Shown here: positions 44,839-54,178 of the stretch, piece by piece
Position numbering within the stretch: position 1 is the stretch's first letter
Layout: every line of letters starts with the position of its first letter
Program-made: the position numbers and the translations under genes
Notes under the pieces: generated by a model
What the model saw: the letters and a program-made list of their open reading frames with translations, nothing else
Told to the model about the DNA's origin: nothing
The model's database searches: none
Assembly (NCBI GenBank): GCA_964015035.1
Contig: CAXHCA010000012.1
Span: 1 to 64,000 of the forward strand
DNA from: BQJU01 sp964015035
GTDB lineage: Bacteria > Bacteroidota > Bacteroidia > Chitinophagales > Saprospiraceae
DNA: 64,000 bases
Direction of reading: 5' to 3'

Positions 44839-45423
44839 TTAGAAAAAAGTCGCTTGAATGGAGAAAATTAGAGCCATGCACTCCAAAATGGTCAGTAGGC
44901 TCTTGTCTTTTCTAAGCTTTTTGAATGCCTTGTACAGGGTATTCACCACTCCTCGGTAAGTTATGGACAACACTTCGGAAATTTCGTCAATCGACAAGCC
45001 ATTGTAATACCTAAGATAAATGACTTCTCGTTGCCGTTCCGGGAGTCTGTTAATCATTTCCGCAAGCATCTCACTGCGATAGTTTTTATCGTCATGATGA
45101 ATAATAATTTCTTCGGGGCTAATGACAATGCCATCCGCTTCTACATCTTTTACAAACTTGTTTTGCTGCTTCATTTGTCGCCATAAACGCCGACGGAAGG
45201 ATTTAAATAGATAGGCTCTAATGTAGTTGACTTCACCTAGTTGCTCGCGCTTTTCATAGAGGTATAAAAAGAAATCTTGCAAACAATCTTCTACCAGATT
45301 CTCATTGCCAGAAATCTTAAGGCCATAGTTGTGCAATAGCGGATAGTTGGTATGAAAGATATTGGCTAAAGCTCTTTCATCTCCTTTCTTGAAAGCATCC
45401 CACAATTTTTTATCAGCATGCAT
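44839..45423 (-). CDS. ECF sigma factor (FecI-like)
   Basis: A 194-residue ECF sigma factor. Region 2 is at about 15-85 (ENLVEDCLQDFFLYLYEKRE and YIRAYLFKSFRRRLWRQ). Region 4 is at about 125-180, with RLPERQREVIYLRYYNGLSIDEIS and the recognition helix around ITYRGVVNTLYKAFKKLR. The C-terminus ends in a hydrophobic tail (CMALIFSIQATFF) beyond region 4. It should direct RNA polymerase to the susCD promoter when the anti-sigma factor is released. It is separated from the GH172-like gene by 229 bp, so it probably has its own promoter. Confidence 0.92.
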   Translation of the reverse strand: MHADKKLWDAFKKGDERALANIFHTNYPLLHNYGLKISGNENLVEDCLQDFFLYLYEKREQLGEVNYIRAYLFKSFRRRLWRQMKQQNKFVKDVEADGIVISPEEIIIHHDDKNYRSEMLAEMINRLPERQREVIYLRYYNGLSIDEISEVLSITYRGVVNTLYKAFKKLRKDKSLLTILECMALIFSIQATFF

Positions 45424-45652
45424 CTTAGTGGCGGTGGCTTAAGATTCCATCTTTACACGAAAGAGGAAAATCATAGTTTCTACCTTGCAATTTAAAATAA
45501 AATAGAGGAAAAAGGGGAATACACCGAAAAAAAAATGGATTTCAATCGGAAGGGGTATTAAAAAAGATTGTTTATCCCTCCCTCTGAAACCAATTAAAAA
45601 ATAGAACAGGTTTATGGGGTCACCTTTCTCCTAGCCTTTTCTTTGTCCGTCA

Positions 45653-46786
45653 CTAATCAATGATTAACTGATGTTTTTCTGGGAAATCAGGAAAGGGATG
45701 ATGTGGTTCGGTTTGATACCAGAACGCTACGGAGGCAATGTCATCTTGCAGTGGCTTATAGAGCCAATCGTGTTTCCAACCTAATGCCTGGATGGTAATC
45801 CTTAAATCTTTTTCAAAACGGACTGGATCGGTGATGTGCCAGCGGTACATGCTGAACCGGACTTGTGCATGATAGGTGTAGTCTGGTTTGGGGCGTATGA
45901 CTTGGAAGCCGGCATAAGGAGTGGTATAATCTACGTACTTGCCATCTTTGGCAAAGCCGTAGGAACCACAGAAATAGTCCTCCGTGCCTGTGCCACAAAT
46001 GGTTGGAAATTCTTTGTCGCCATCCATGAAAAATTTGATTTCACCTTCTCCCCACCAGCCGTTGGTATGTGTTTGCCAGGCCATATAGGTGCCCACATAA
46101 TGTCCTTTACCTTTGATGCTATCGATAATGGTGTAAACTTCTTTGTAAGGAAGCGGGTTGGTTCTTCTAAATTGGGCATGGAAATAGGCGGCGTCATCGG
46201 GGACTTCGGTCAATGTATAATCGATTTGATAGTATAGCCGCATTTTTTTTGCATCGATATTTTGCATGGTAATCCGACATTTCTTACGGAAAGGCATCAC
46301 CCAGTAACAATTAAAAGCACTGCCTGGATTTACACAAACGGGGAGGGAGGAAATCTGATTGTATTCGTAGGCTGCGGCAAAGAAATCACCCACAGGTACT
46401 TCCACGGAAGGTTCCGTCTCATCATCCCAATAAATCCGTAAAATGGAAAAACGCCAGTTGCCGGTAGGCGTCATCCAAATGTGTTGAATGGCACCCTGTC
46501 CTTCAATTTCTGCTAGGGTGAATTCTTGATCTGGTTCGATGTAAATGAAAGGATTGGTTTTCCAACCAACGCCTAGTTCTATGGCGGAGCCTCCAGCATT
46601 TCCTTCTTCCACCGTGGCCATTCCTCCTTTGCCTTTTTCTCCGGTAAAGTTTTCCGGACTGATAGACCGCGTTTTTGCATCAGAAAGTCGGAAAAGGTTA
46701 TTCATGTTCACCTCCAGGCCATTAAAATTCTGGCCTTGGAGACCCACAGACATAAATACGGCAAGCAGTAAGAGTTGATATTTCAT
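45653..46786 (-). CDS. GH172-like (DUF2961) secreted glycosidase
   Basis: A 377-residue protein with a signal peptide (about 1-18, ending LQGQ) and one DUF2961 domain, now classed in GH172 (reported activities include difructose-dianhydride and alpha-D-arabinofuran/fructofuran hydrolases). Recognisable family segments are AIQHIWMTPTGNWR, VEVPVGDFFA, NCYWVMPFRKKC, GWWGEGEIKFFMDGD and TGTEDYFCGSYGF, the last near the presumed active site. It is a jelly-roll fold. The real substrate is open, but a furanosidase acting on a side chain fits the PUL. It lies 229 bp upstream of the sigma factor gene. Confidence 0.82.
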   Translation of the reverse strand: MKYQLLLLAVFMSVGLQGQNFNGLEVNMNNLFRLSDAKTRSISPENFTGEKGKGGMATVEEGNAGGSAIELGVGWKTNPFIYIEPDQEFTLAEIEGQGAIQHIWMTPTGNWRFSILRIYWDDETEPSVEVPVGDFFAAAYEYNQISSLPVCVNPGSAFNCYWVMPFRKKCRITMQNIDAKKMRLYYQIDYTLTEVPDDAAYFHAQFRRTNPLPYKEVYTIIDSIKGKGHYVGTYMAWQTHTNGWWGEGEIKFFMDGDKEFPTICGTGTEDYFCGSYGFAKDGKYVDYTTPYAGFQVIRPKPDYTYHAQVRFSMYRWHITDPVRFEKDLRITIQALGWKHDWLYKPLQDDIASVAFWYQTEPHHPFPDFPEKHQLIID

Positions 46787-46931
46787 GTTGACAGATATTT
46801 AGTAAATGTTCTTTATGAGTTTGAGTTATAGTTGATGCACCTTAAAATTGTGAATTTACAGGAGCCTGTTTGACAAGAAGAGCTCGTCAGGGTACTGCTT
46901 ATTGGTAGGATAAACCGAGCAATCCCTTACT

Positions 46932-49139
46932 TCATTTATCGGGTGTTTTTACTATAAATCCTGCGGTTTGAGCAAGATCACCCGGTTCTAAATGAAGTTC
47001 CAATACTCCCTTGTGCCAGCGCCATTTGGAATAGACCTTTTCTGAGTCGAAAGCAATTTGCAAGACTTGCGTTGGCTGCATTTTCACTGGGAATCTAAGA
47101 AAAGTCTCCTCATCAAAGGGAATGATGGCCAATTCCTTGGAGGAACTAATGTCCTGGTTGTCCTGAGCGATCAACGCCCAGCGACCTTGCCAACTGAAGG
47201 AAGCTAAATAGTCAATATTATCTGATGGTGGTTCGCGAAGAACCAAGGCCGTAACTTTATCTTCTGCATCAATTTTTTCCATTCGCCCCCAACACCTGAG
47301 TTGCATTGGTCGCTGCATTCCGCCCAATTCTGAATTCAACCAAAGTGGCGTCCACTGAATGGATTTACGATACCACCTGTGGAGAGCAAATCTTCGGTTA
47401 AGGAAGGCTTTGGGTATGTCTTTGCCATCGATATTGTCTGGGAGAACACTTCCTGGAGAACCCAAAATGGCCGTATTCAGGAGGATCTCATCATCCGAAT
47501 TCCAATCGTATCCGGAAGAACCATTTAAGGCAATATTGTGCTGAGAAATCAAGCTCGCCCAAATACTCCATTGATCATGACCAGCAGCATGCTCGTACCA
47601 GAGGTCACCCTGATCATCCAAGGAAACCATATCAAAAAGAGGCAGAAATAAAGGCGAAATTCCATAATACATAATGGTGACATCGGGGTCGACACTTTTC
47701 GCTGCTTCCACTATGATTTTCGACAATTCATAACAATACCGTTCTCCTCGAATGGCTGGGTTTCTGGGGACGCCAATATTGGGGCTGGAAATGCCGTAAC
47801 CAAAATCTAACTTGATCAGTCGAGGTTTTACTTCTTTCATGACCTTGATGGTACGTTTCCGGAGGAAGGTTTTTGCCCTTTCAGAGCTGATATCCAACAG
47901 GTAATAATTGATCCAGAAAGGATCAAAATTCCAGCTTCCCTTGCAAGGGTTTCCGTTTCGGTCCAAAATTAAGTCATCTTTACTAAGACCAAGCGAATCG
48001 GGTTCAGCAACCCAGGCAAGGGTTTCCCAAATGCCATGATGCAACCCAGAATTGTGAATGTTTTCTATCTCTTGGTAGAAATTGGGGAAACGTTCCAGAT
48101 GGTGAGTGCCAGATCCCTGAGAAGATTCCCAAGGATCATCCAAGACTAAAATTTCGGCGCCAACTTTTTGAGCTATTTGGGTAATCGGAGAGATGCTGTA
48201 ATTTTGCATTTTCCAATTGCCCCAGGTATTCCAAACGGCGAGGTGGTGTTTGTTGGAGAGAATGCGATCATTAGGAATTGAAGCCACGTATTGCTGCATG
48301 GATTGCCAGGCGTTTTTGCCAAAGGTGATTTTTAGCAAATCATTCCAGTTTCTACTTTTAGAATTGGGGATTCCCCAAAGATCTTCACGGTATAAAAATT
48401 GTAGGCAGCCATGGCCACTTCTAACTTGGAGGGTCATTGGTGCAGCAGGGATGGATCCGGCGCCGAAAGTAATCCATCCGGTGTCATAGCCCATGGCGGC
48501 CATCAAGGTGGGACGGGGGAAGGCGGCCCCGTATGGAGCTCCTAAGGTAGGACCAAAACTCCCCAGGGCTATATTGGCCTGCCCAAGATCCCAGTTGCGA
48601 AAGTAGCTCTGTGCGGGACCTTCTTTGGCCCCCGGTACACAAAAACCAAATGCGGACCAATCCGGTGCAAAGGGTTTCTCCGGATCAAGGGTATAGGCTA
48701 GTTGTTCTGTGTTCAATGGGCTGGTGCCAAAATACATCTCGATGATTGCCGGGATTTCTTCCTTCCAGGTTATATTGATAGTTGAGATTTTTAGCCCCTG
48801 AGGTATGACATCTACAATCATTTTGCCCGATCCCAAAGGAGGGATGTCAAGCTGTAATTCCAGCTTGTGTGGAGTAATTGTGGACCCAGCAGTATCGATG
48901 GTTGCCTTTAGGAATACGGGGGCTGAATCTTGGGGCTTAAGCCAAAATGCCGGGAGAAGGGAACCACTCCAAACAAATGCCCGTTCAGTTTCAGGTCCAG
49001 TGGTTAGAGTAGCCTTGTCATTGGGTAAATCCCAACTAAAATAAAATTCATCTTGTTCATAAACCCATTGTGCTGTCGTTGCATTGGGCACAAGGAGGAA
49101 AACGAAAAAAATAGCAATTTGTAAAAAGTGGGCGCTCAT
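46932..49139 (-). CDS. Clan GH-D (GH36/GH27-like) glycosidase
   Basis: 735 residues with a signal peptide ending near TTAQ (residue 23). An N-terminal beta-sandwich (about 25-290) precedes a TIM barrel (about 300-620) with motifs reminiscent of GH36/GH27/GH31-type enzymes: LVLDDPWES, HHGIWETLAWV, LIKLDFGYGI (probable Asp nucleophile), then SLDDQGDLWYE and a C-terminal beta domain. Alpha-galactosidase or a related alpha-glycosidase is the natural guess, but the family is not certain and the sequence is divergent. It lies 10 bp downstream of the GH105 gene, within the PUL. Confidence 0.65.
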   Translation of the reverse strand: MSAHFLQIAIFFVFLLVPNATTAQWVYEQDEFYFSWDLPNDKATLTTGPETERAFVWSGSLLPAFWLKPQDSAPVFLKATIDTAGSTITPHKLELQLDIPPLGSGKMIVDVIPQGLKISTINITWKEEIPAIIEMYFGTSPLNTEQLAYTLDPEKPFAPDWSAFGFCVPGAKEGPAQSYFRNWDLGQANIALGSFGPTLGAPYGAAFPRPTLMAAMGYDTGWITFGAGSIPAAPMTLQVRSGHGCLQFLYREDLWGIPNSKSRNWNDLLKITFGKNAWQSMQQYVASIPNDRILSNKHHLAVWNTWGNWKMQNYSISPITQIAQKVGAEILVLDDPWESSQGSGTHHLERFPNFYQEIENIHNSGLHHGIWETLAWVAEPDSLGLSKDDLILDRNGNPCKGSWNFDPFWINYYLLDISSERAKTFLRKRTIKVMKEVKPRLIKLDFGYGISSPNIGVPRNPAIRGERYCYELSKIIVEAAKSVDPDVTIMYYGISPLFLPLFDMVSLDDQGDLWYEHAAGHDQWSIWASLISQHNIALNGSSGYDWNSDDEILLNTAILGSPGSVLPDNIDGKDIPKAFLNRRFALHRWYRKSIQWTPLWLNSELGGMQRPMQLRCWGRMEKIDAEDKVTALVLREPPSDNIDYLASFSWQGRWALIAQDNQDISSSKELAIIPFDEETFLRFPVKMQPTQVLQIAFDSEKVYSKWRWHKGVLELHLEPGDLAQTAGFIVKTPDK

Positions 49140-49149
49140 CGTTTAGTGC

Positions 49150-50250
49150 TTATTGAAGGAGTTTGTAAACTTCTGAACCAGCCAATAGAAAGGCGCCGGT
49201 TCCATATACTTCTGTATCTTCTCTTTTAACGTTATCGGGTTGATCACCTACTCGCTGTACAAAACCCATTTTCCCACTTGGTTCAATGGTGTCGACCAGG
49301 GCTTGCCAGGCGCTTAGTACATTGGGCAGGAATTCTTTTTTTTCCAAATAACCGTGATTGATTCCCCAAGCCAGGGCATAACAAAAGAAGGCGGTGCCAC
49401 TGGTTTCCTTTTGAGGATAATCTTCCGGATCTAAAAGGCTGATACTCCAGTATCCATTTTTCAATTGGATTGCAGCCAATTTGGTGGCCATTTCCAGGAA
49501 TTGTTGTTCAAAATAAGGACGATCAGCATGGTCCTTCGGCATATAATCCAAGACTTTACACAGCCCTCCAATCACCCAGCCATTACCCCGGGACCAGTAG
49601 ATCGGTTGCCCATTTCGAGATTTTTTGTTGAAGAACCGATCGTCTCGAAAATAGAGGTGGTCTTCCTTGTTATAAAGATAATCTGCTGTTTTTTTCCACA
49701 TCTCGACCATGTAGGTCATATACTTAGGCTGCTTCAAAATGACCGCGGCTCGGACAAAAGTTGGGGGAGCCATAAATAAGGCATCGCACCAGGTCCACCA
49801 TTCCCACCAATATTTATTGTCGGCGAAAGCCACTTCGGCGTCAAGGCGTCTGGCAAGGGGCATCTCCATGGTATACAGAATTTTATCAACCATGTAGGAT
49901 TCCTGCTTGATTTCATAAAGCTCCCAAAGGGCATGACCGATGGCATAAACATTTGCATCATAAGGCCTTGGCCGCAGTTCCCAATTGATCTCTGAACCAA
50001 TAGTTTGGATAGATGCCAAATATGCTGGCTGGGGATCAGTCTTATATAGACTCATCAAACCAGAAAAAAAGGTGCCATATTCCCAGGTATAAAAACGTTT
50101 TCCATTTGGGTGTTCCAATTGCCAGTTAGCTACTTTGTGTGTGATGGAAAGCACCTCCTTCGCCGATGGCTGTGCAATGGCAGCGCAAGATGAAAGACAG
50201 AGAAATACAGGGCAAAGCAAGAGGGTTTTGTGCCATTGATATGCTGACAT
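49150..50250 (-). CDS. GH105 unsaturated rhamnogalacturonyl/glucuronyl hydrolase
   Basis: A 366-residue (alpha/alpha)6-barrel enzyme that removes unsaturated uronic acids from lyase products. A signal peptide or lipobox (LSSC, C22) is visible. Family hallmarks are D98 (PYDANVYAIGHALWELY) and the catalytic D156 in WWTWCDALFMAPP, plus YWSRGNGWVIGG and the C-terminal EDTEVYGTGAFLLAGSE. GH105 typically acts on unsaturated rhamnogalacturonan or ulvan oligosaccharides. Two such enzymes (this one and GH88 at 27484) are in the locus, suggesting two different terminal linkages. It is 2 bp downstream of the clan-A hydrolase gene. Confidence 0.9.
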   Translation of the reverse strand: MSAYQWHKTLLLCPVFLCLSSCAAIAQPSAKEVLSITHKVANWQLEHPNGKRFYTWEYGTFFSGLMSLYKTDPQPAYLASIQTIGSEINWELRPRPYDANVYAIGHALWELYEIKQESYMVDKILYTMEMPLARRLDAEVAFADNKYWWEWWTWCDALFMAPPTFVRAAVILKQPKYMTYMVEMWKKTADYLYNKEDHLYFRDDRFFNKKSRNGQPIYWSRGNGWVIGGLCKVLDYMPKDHADRPYFEQQFLEMATKLAAIQLKNGYWSISLLDPEDYPQKETSGTAFFCYALAWGINHGYLEKKEFLPNVLSAWQALVDTIEPSGKMGFVQRVGDQPDNVKREDTEVYGTGAFLLAGSEVYKLLQ

Positions 50251-50252
50251 GA

Positions 50253-51746
50253 TTACTTGTTTTTCGAATTTAGTTCGAGGAAGACGGGCGTTCCGGAAAG
50301 CCTTAGCAATATATTCTCATTTTGATTTTCAAAACTGACCGTTTTACCTGTGGTACTGCCGTCAACGGGTTTAGTGATTTTTGAAACTTGCCAGTTTTTT
50401 CCGGGAGAGAAGAGGAAGTCGTCCTTAGTGGTACTTGGAGGGTCGGGATGCCACTTATAGGCAAAAGAAGGGCAGGTCCAGAGAATGACCAGTTTCTTAG
50501 ACTGATCCGCATTAAAAAACTCGTATTGGTAGACGGTGCTATCTCCATTTGGCGCATCCACTTTTTGATGGAAAAAATAGCCTGCAGTCAGGTTTTTGAA
50601 GGTTGCATTATACCAATAAGTCATCTTTGGTTTTAACCTGTTTTTGTCCCCCCATTCTGTTGTGGAATTTTCATATAACCCGCTGGAAGAAAAGGTAGTG
50701 GGATGGTCAAAATCATCAAAATCCTTTAGGATAAACCAAAAGACCTTTTCAACTCCGACACCTAATGCAAGCAGATAACTACGGATCAAATAATCAGCCG
50801 CTTCCTGCTCGGTAACCTGTTCGGGTTGGTAATCTTTGGTATCCCATCCAATTTCTGTGAGCCAAACGGGCCTTCCTGGCGCTTCCGTGTTTCGCCAGGA
50901 TACAATTTCCGCCATGTCTTCTTCGAGGCTAGACCACTCAGGGGGAATGGCTACACGGTACTTTTCGCGGACAAACTTAAAGCAGTAGAAATGCACGTTT
51001 ACTACATCAAAGGGAACCCTGCCCGCATATTGAACAATCTTTTTCAACGCTTCCAGGTTGTAGGCAACTCCCCCCACTGAAACGACCATGTCGGGGTCGG
51101 CTGCCTTGATCCCGTAGCCAGGCCCAAGTTGCCCCTGATTGCCATCATAAACGGCATTCAGCAATGCGGCATATTGTTGGAGCGTCATCTGGTTGTGCCA
51201 AGGGCCATCCGGCTCATTTTCTACTTCGATCACATCAATCAAAGCCATACCGCTCAGTTTATCATCTGTCAATAGTTGCTCGGCAGGTTTCGTTTTAGTC
51301 CCATATCTAGCAATCAGCTGGTAGTAAAATTCCGCAATCTCCCTATAATGCATTGGATCGAGTCCATTTTCCTCCCCTGAGGGAGCATATTCCTGTGGAA
51401 ATTTAGCCGCTGGATCGCTACTGGCCCAATCTGTTGATTTCATCAGTACGAACAAGGATTTAATATGATGCTTTTTAAGATTCTGATAGTAAGCATCATT
51501 GTCATAAATCCCGTCGGGGTACTTCGCCTGTTTAAAATCAAATTGATTATTGACCGATTCGAAGTAAGACCAACGGGTGTAATGACGGACCCATTGGGCG
51601 ATATCAACAATATCTTCCGGCTGGGTTTTACCTCCGGTAATATTGACCCCAAAAAAATCATCCATCGCTACCTTTGAAAGGTGCTGCCCGGATAAGGCCA
51701 TGCTGAAGGATAGCATGGCAGCAAGTAGTATGTATTGTGCTCTCAT
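50253..51746 (-). CDS. Clan GH-A glycoside hydrolase, family unassigned
   Basis: A 497-residue secreted protein (signal peptide about 1-20, ALSGQ). A TIM barrel is indicated by the clan GH-A pattern: acid/base E178 in VIEVENEPDG and nucleophile E298 in VWLTEIGWDT, with VNVHFYCFKF and VFWFILKDFDDF as strand ends. A beta-sandwich-like C-terminal domain follows (about 400-497). Families such as GH39 or GH5 are possible; I cannot place it confidently. It directly precedes GH105 (2 bp), so it is translated with it and likely acts on the same oligosaccharide. Confidence 0.72.
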   Translation of the reverse strand: MRAQYILLAAMLSFSMALSGQHLSKVAMDDFFGVNITGGKTQPEDIVDIAQWVRHYTRWSYFESVNNQFDFKQAKYPDGIYDNDAYYQNLKKHHIKSLFVLMKSTDWASSDPAAKFPQEYAPSGEENGLDPMHYREIAEFYYQLIARYGTKTKPAEQLLTDDKLSGMALIDVIEVENEPDGPWHNQMTLQQYAALLNAVYDGNQGQLGPGYGIKAADPDMVVSVGGVAYNLEALKKIVQYAGRVPFDVVNVHFYCFKFVREKYRVAIPPEWSSLEEDMAEIVSWRNTEAPGRPVWLTEIGWDTKDYQPEQVTEQEAADYLIRSYLLALGVGVEKVFWFILKDFDDFDHPTTFSSSGLYENSTTEWGDKNRLKPKMTYWYNATFKNLTAGYFFHQKVDAPNGDSTVYQYEFFNADQSKKLVILWTCPSFAYKWHPDPPSTTKDDFLFSPGKNWQVSKITKPVDGSTTGKTVSFENQNENILLRLSGTPVFLELNSKNK

Positions 51747-51819
51747 TACCTATAAGAGCAGCAAATGGCCATTTTTTACCCCTTGAAATGAAATTTTATT
51801 TTGGATTGGGTAAAAAAAG

Positions 51820-54024
51820 TTAGTGATGATGGGCAGAAAGGTTAAAAATAATCGGGTTTTTCTTGACCAATTCCAAGCTGTCTCCTTGCGTTAAACGGTA
51901 AAATTGATCCATCGTCGTTTGCTCAAAGTACTGTACGGTTTTTTCCTGGTCAGGCCAATAAATGCAAAGTGAATCAATTTGATTGGCCTGACCGAGGCCA
52001 ATTTCGGCCTGTAAGCTATTGGCACCGAAAGACCCTCCTGTACCAACTTGGTGGTAAATGGATCGGGAAGCGCCAGACTTTGATTGCACTACTACTTTTA
52101 TGGTGGCTCCAATCGCGGAGCGATTGGCCGTGGTGCCTTCCAGCTGGAGGGTGATCCAATGGTTTGCAAAGCCTGGGTTTTGAAAAAGCATGTTGTGAAA
52201 AACGTCTCCTTCAGCAGCTCCTCCCACCTGATGATAAATATCCTGATCGCCATCATTGTCGATATCTCCAAAGGAAATACCATGGCCTTTCTGGATTTGC
52301 CCAAATCCACCGGCGGTGGTGACGTCCTGAAAATATTGGCCTTCGGCATTGCGAAACATCCGGTCAGGTACCGTAGCTAGCATATTGAATTCGCCATTTC
52401 CGGTGTAAAAGTCTGGATATCCATCATTGTCTAAATCGCCAAAATTGGCTCCCATAGAATAGAGTAGGGTATTGAGATTCATGCGTTCTGCCACATCTAC
52501 AAAAGTTTCGTCTCCATTATTCAAGTACAACCTTGGTAATTCACCAAGAAAGTCTTCTCCTAAATAATTCTTTAAGATTTCACTTGGTACATCATCGGGA
52601 GGTAAGTTGATGTAGCCAAAAACCATAAGGTCTTGAAAACCGTCATTATTGGCATCCCAAAACCAACAAGGAAAACTATGGATCGGCTCCTGAACTCCTG
52701 CCTTTTGGCTGATTTCTTCAAAAGACCAGTCAGCAATGCTAGTTCCTCCGCGATTGACAAAAAGTAGATTTTTGCCACCAAAAACAGAGACATACAAGTC
52801 GGGTAGTCGGTCATTATTAATATCACCCCAGGCGACTCCCTTGACAAATTGATTGATTTCAAGTTGGAGATCGGGGGCTACATTGGTGAAAGTTCCGTTT
52901 CCATTGTTATGGAACAGCTCACAGCCGTGCAGCTTGGGGCCTGATTCATTTCCAACAAAAAGATCCAAATAACCATCAAGGTCAAAGTCGGCAAATGCAC
53001 TGGTGTTGGAAGGGTGAAAGCTTAATAATCCTGCCGCTTGTGTGCCGTCAACAAAAGTCCCATCTCCTTGATTAAGCAGAAGAGAATTGGGAATCTTACC
53101 ATGTTCTCGTAACCAGGCACCTCTAGTGATAAAAATGTCGATCCATCCATCATTGTTGATATCAGCATGAGTACAATTTAACCCACCAGTCAGCCCCTTT
53201 ATTCCGGATGCTTCCGTGAAATCTAAAAAATGACCTGCGCCATCATTGAGATATAATTTGGATTGGTCTTCCAGACTGTAGGCAGTTGTGAAAATGTCTA
53301 AGAAGCCATCGTTATTAAAATCTTCCATACAGCTTCCCCCGGCATGGTTGTTGACGTCGACTCCCAAAGACATGGCGATATTGGGGAATCTTGGGAAGTC
53401 TGTCTCGGAATGAAATGCGGATTCAGGTATGAGCAACTGTTGGGGTACTTCTGCGGGATAGCTACCAATGGCCATGTAGGCAATATTTAGAAACCATCGC
53501 GATTGGTAATCGTGATGGTTGTAGGCAAGTAACTGCGAATAGTAATGCACCGCTGCTGTTGCACCCGAGAGATCGGTATGAATACCTCCACCTTGCAATG
53601 GCAAAATACACGATTCAGAACTGTGATTTAGGATACAGTTGGTTTGCTCTCCATGGCGTAAATGTGCATAGGCCAATAACTTATAGAATTTCAGGTTCGC
53701 ACCAGTAATTTGCTGGATACCTCCAGTCGCTTTTAAGTAGCCTTCCAGTTGATTGATGCACTGAAGGGTTTCTCCTTTCAGAAGGAGTAATGAAGCATAG
53801 TTGAGTCGGTCATCTGATGCAAGTCCAAAAGGAAGATTAGCGACTTTCTGTTCCAATTTTTCAAGGCTGTGGCCGATAAAATAAGGGTAAAATTCAGTGT
53901 TTCTCGCAGTGTCTCTAATGGATGCTAGCCTTGCAGCCATTCCTATCTTTGCGGTAGTTGGATGATGATCATTGGCCTGACAGGCAAATAATGCAAGAAG
54001 AGAAAGGAAAAAGATTGATCGCAT
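51820..54024 (-). CDS. CRTAC1-like VCBS/ASPIC lipoprotein
   Basis: A 734-residue lipoprotein (LLALFAC, C15). The N-terminal approximately 180 residues are helical and TPR-like (LLLKGETLQCINQLEGYL, LLAYAHLRHGE). A propeller of FG-GAP/VCBS repeats follows (about 220-600) with loops such as DFNNDGFLD, DINNDGWID, DFDLDGYLD, DINNDRLPD and DLDNDGYPD. An ASPIC/UnbV domain lies at the C-terminus (about 630-720; IGATIKVVVQSKSG, LQAEIGLGQANQIDSLCIYWPD). It is 73 bp upstream of the clan-A hydrolase. It is probably a surface binding or scaffold protein; no enzymatic residues are visible. Confidence 0.82.
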   Translation of the reverse strand: MRSIFFLSLLALFACQANDHHPTTAKIGMAARLASIRDTARNTEFYPYFIGHSLEKLEQKVANLPFGLASDDRLNYASLLLLKGETLQCINQLEGYLKATGGIQQITGANLKFYKLLAYAHLRHGEQTNCILNHSSESCILPLQGGGIHTDLSGATAAVHYYSQLLAYNHHDYQSRWFLNIAYMAIGSYPAEVPQQLLIPESAFHSETDFPRFPNIAMSLGVDVNNHAGGSCMEDFNNDGFLDIFTTAYSLEDQSKLYLNDGAGHFLDFTEASGIKGLTGGLNCTHADINNDGWIDIFITRGAWLREHGKIPNSLLLNQGDGTFVDGTQAAGLLSFHPSNTSAFADFDLDGYLDLFVGNESGPKLHGCELFHNNGNGTFTNVAPDLQLEINQFVKGVAWGDINNDRLPDLYVSVFGGKNLLFVNRGGTSIADWSFEEISQKAGVQEPIHSFPCWFWDANNDGFQDLMVFGYINLPPDDVPSEILKNYLGEDFLGELPRLYLNNGDETFVDVAERMNLNTLLYSMGANFGDLDNDGYPDFYTGNGEFNMLATVPDRMFRNAEGQYFQDVTTAGGFGQIQKGHGISFGDIDNDGDQDIYHQVGGAAEGDVFHNMLFQNPGFANHWITLQLEGTTANRSAIGATIKVVVQSKSGASRSIYHQVGTGGSFGANSLQAEIGLGQANQIDSLCIYWPDQEKTVQYFEQTTMDQFYRLTQGDSLELVKKNPIIFNLSAHHH

Positions 54025-54178
54025 ACCGTTTATTCAGCGTTACCGGGTAAATTTTTGAAAAGATACTACTCACTTATAAGAGTCCATTTATGCATTTTTT
54101 TACCCTCTGCAATCAATCTTTTTAATGTCTTTTTTCGAGATCATCACCAATAGATGCCAGTGGCGGTAGTTTTGAGCC

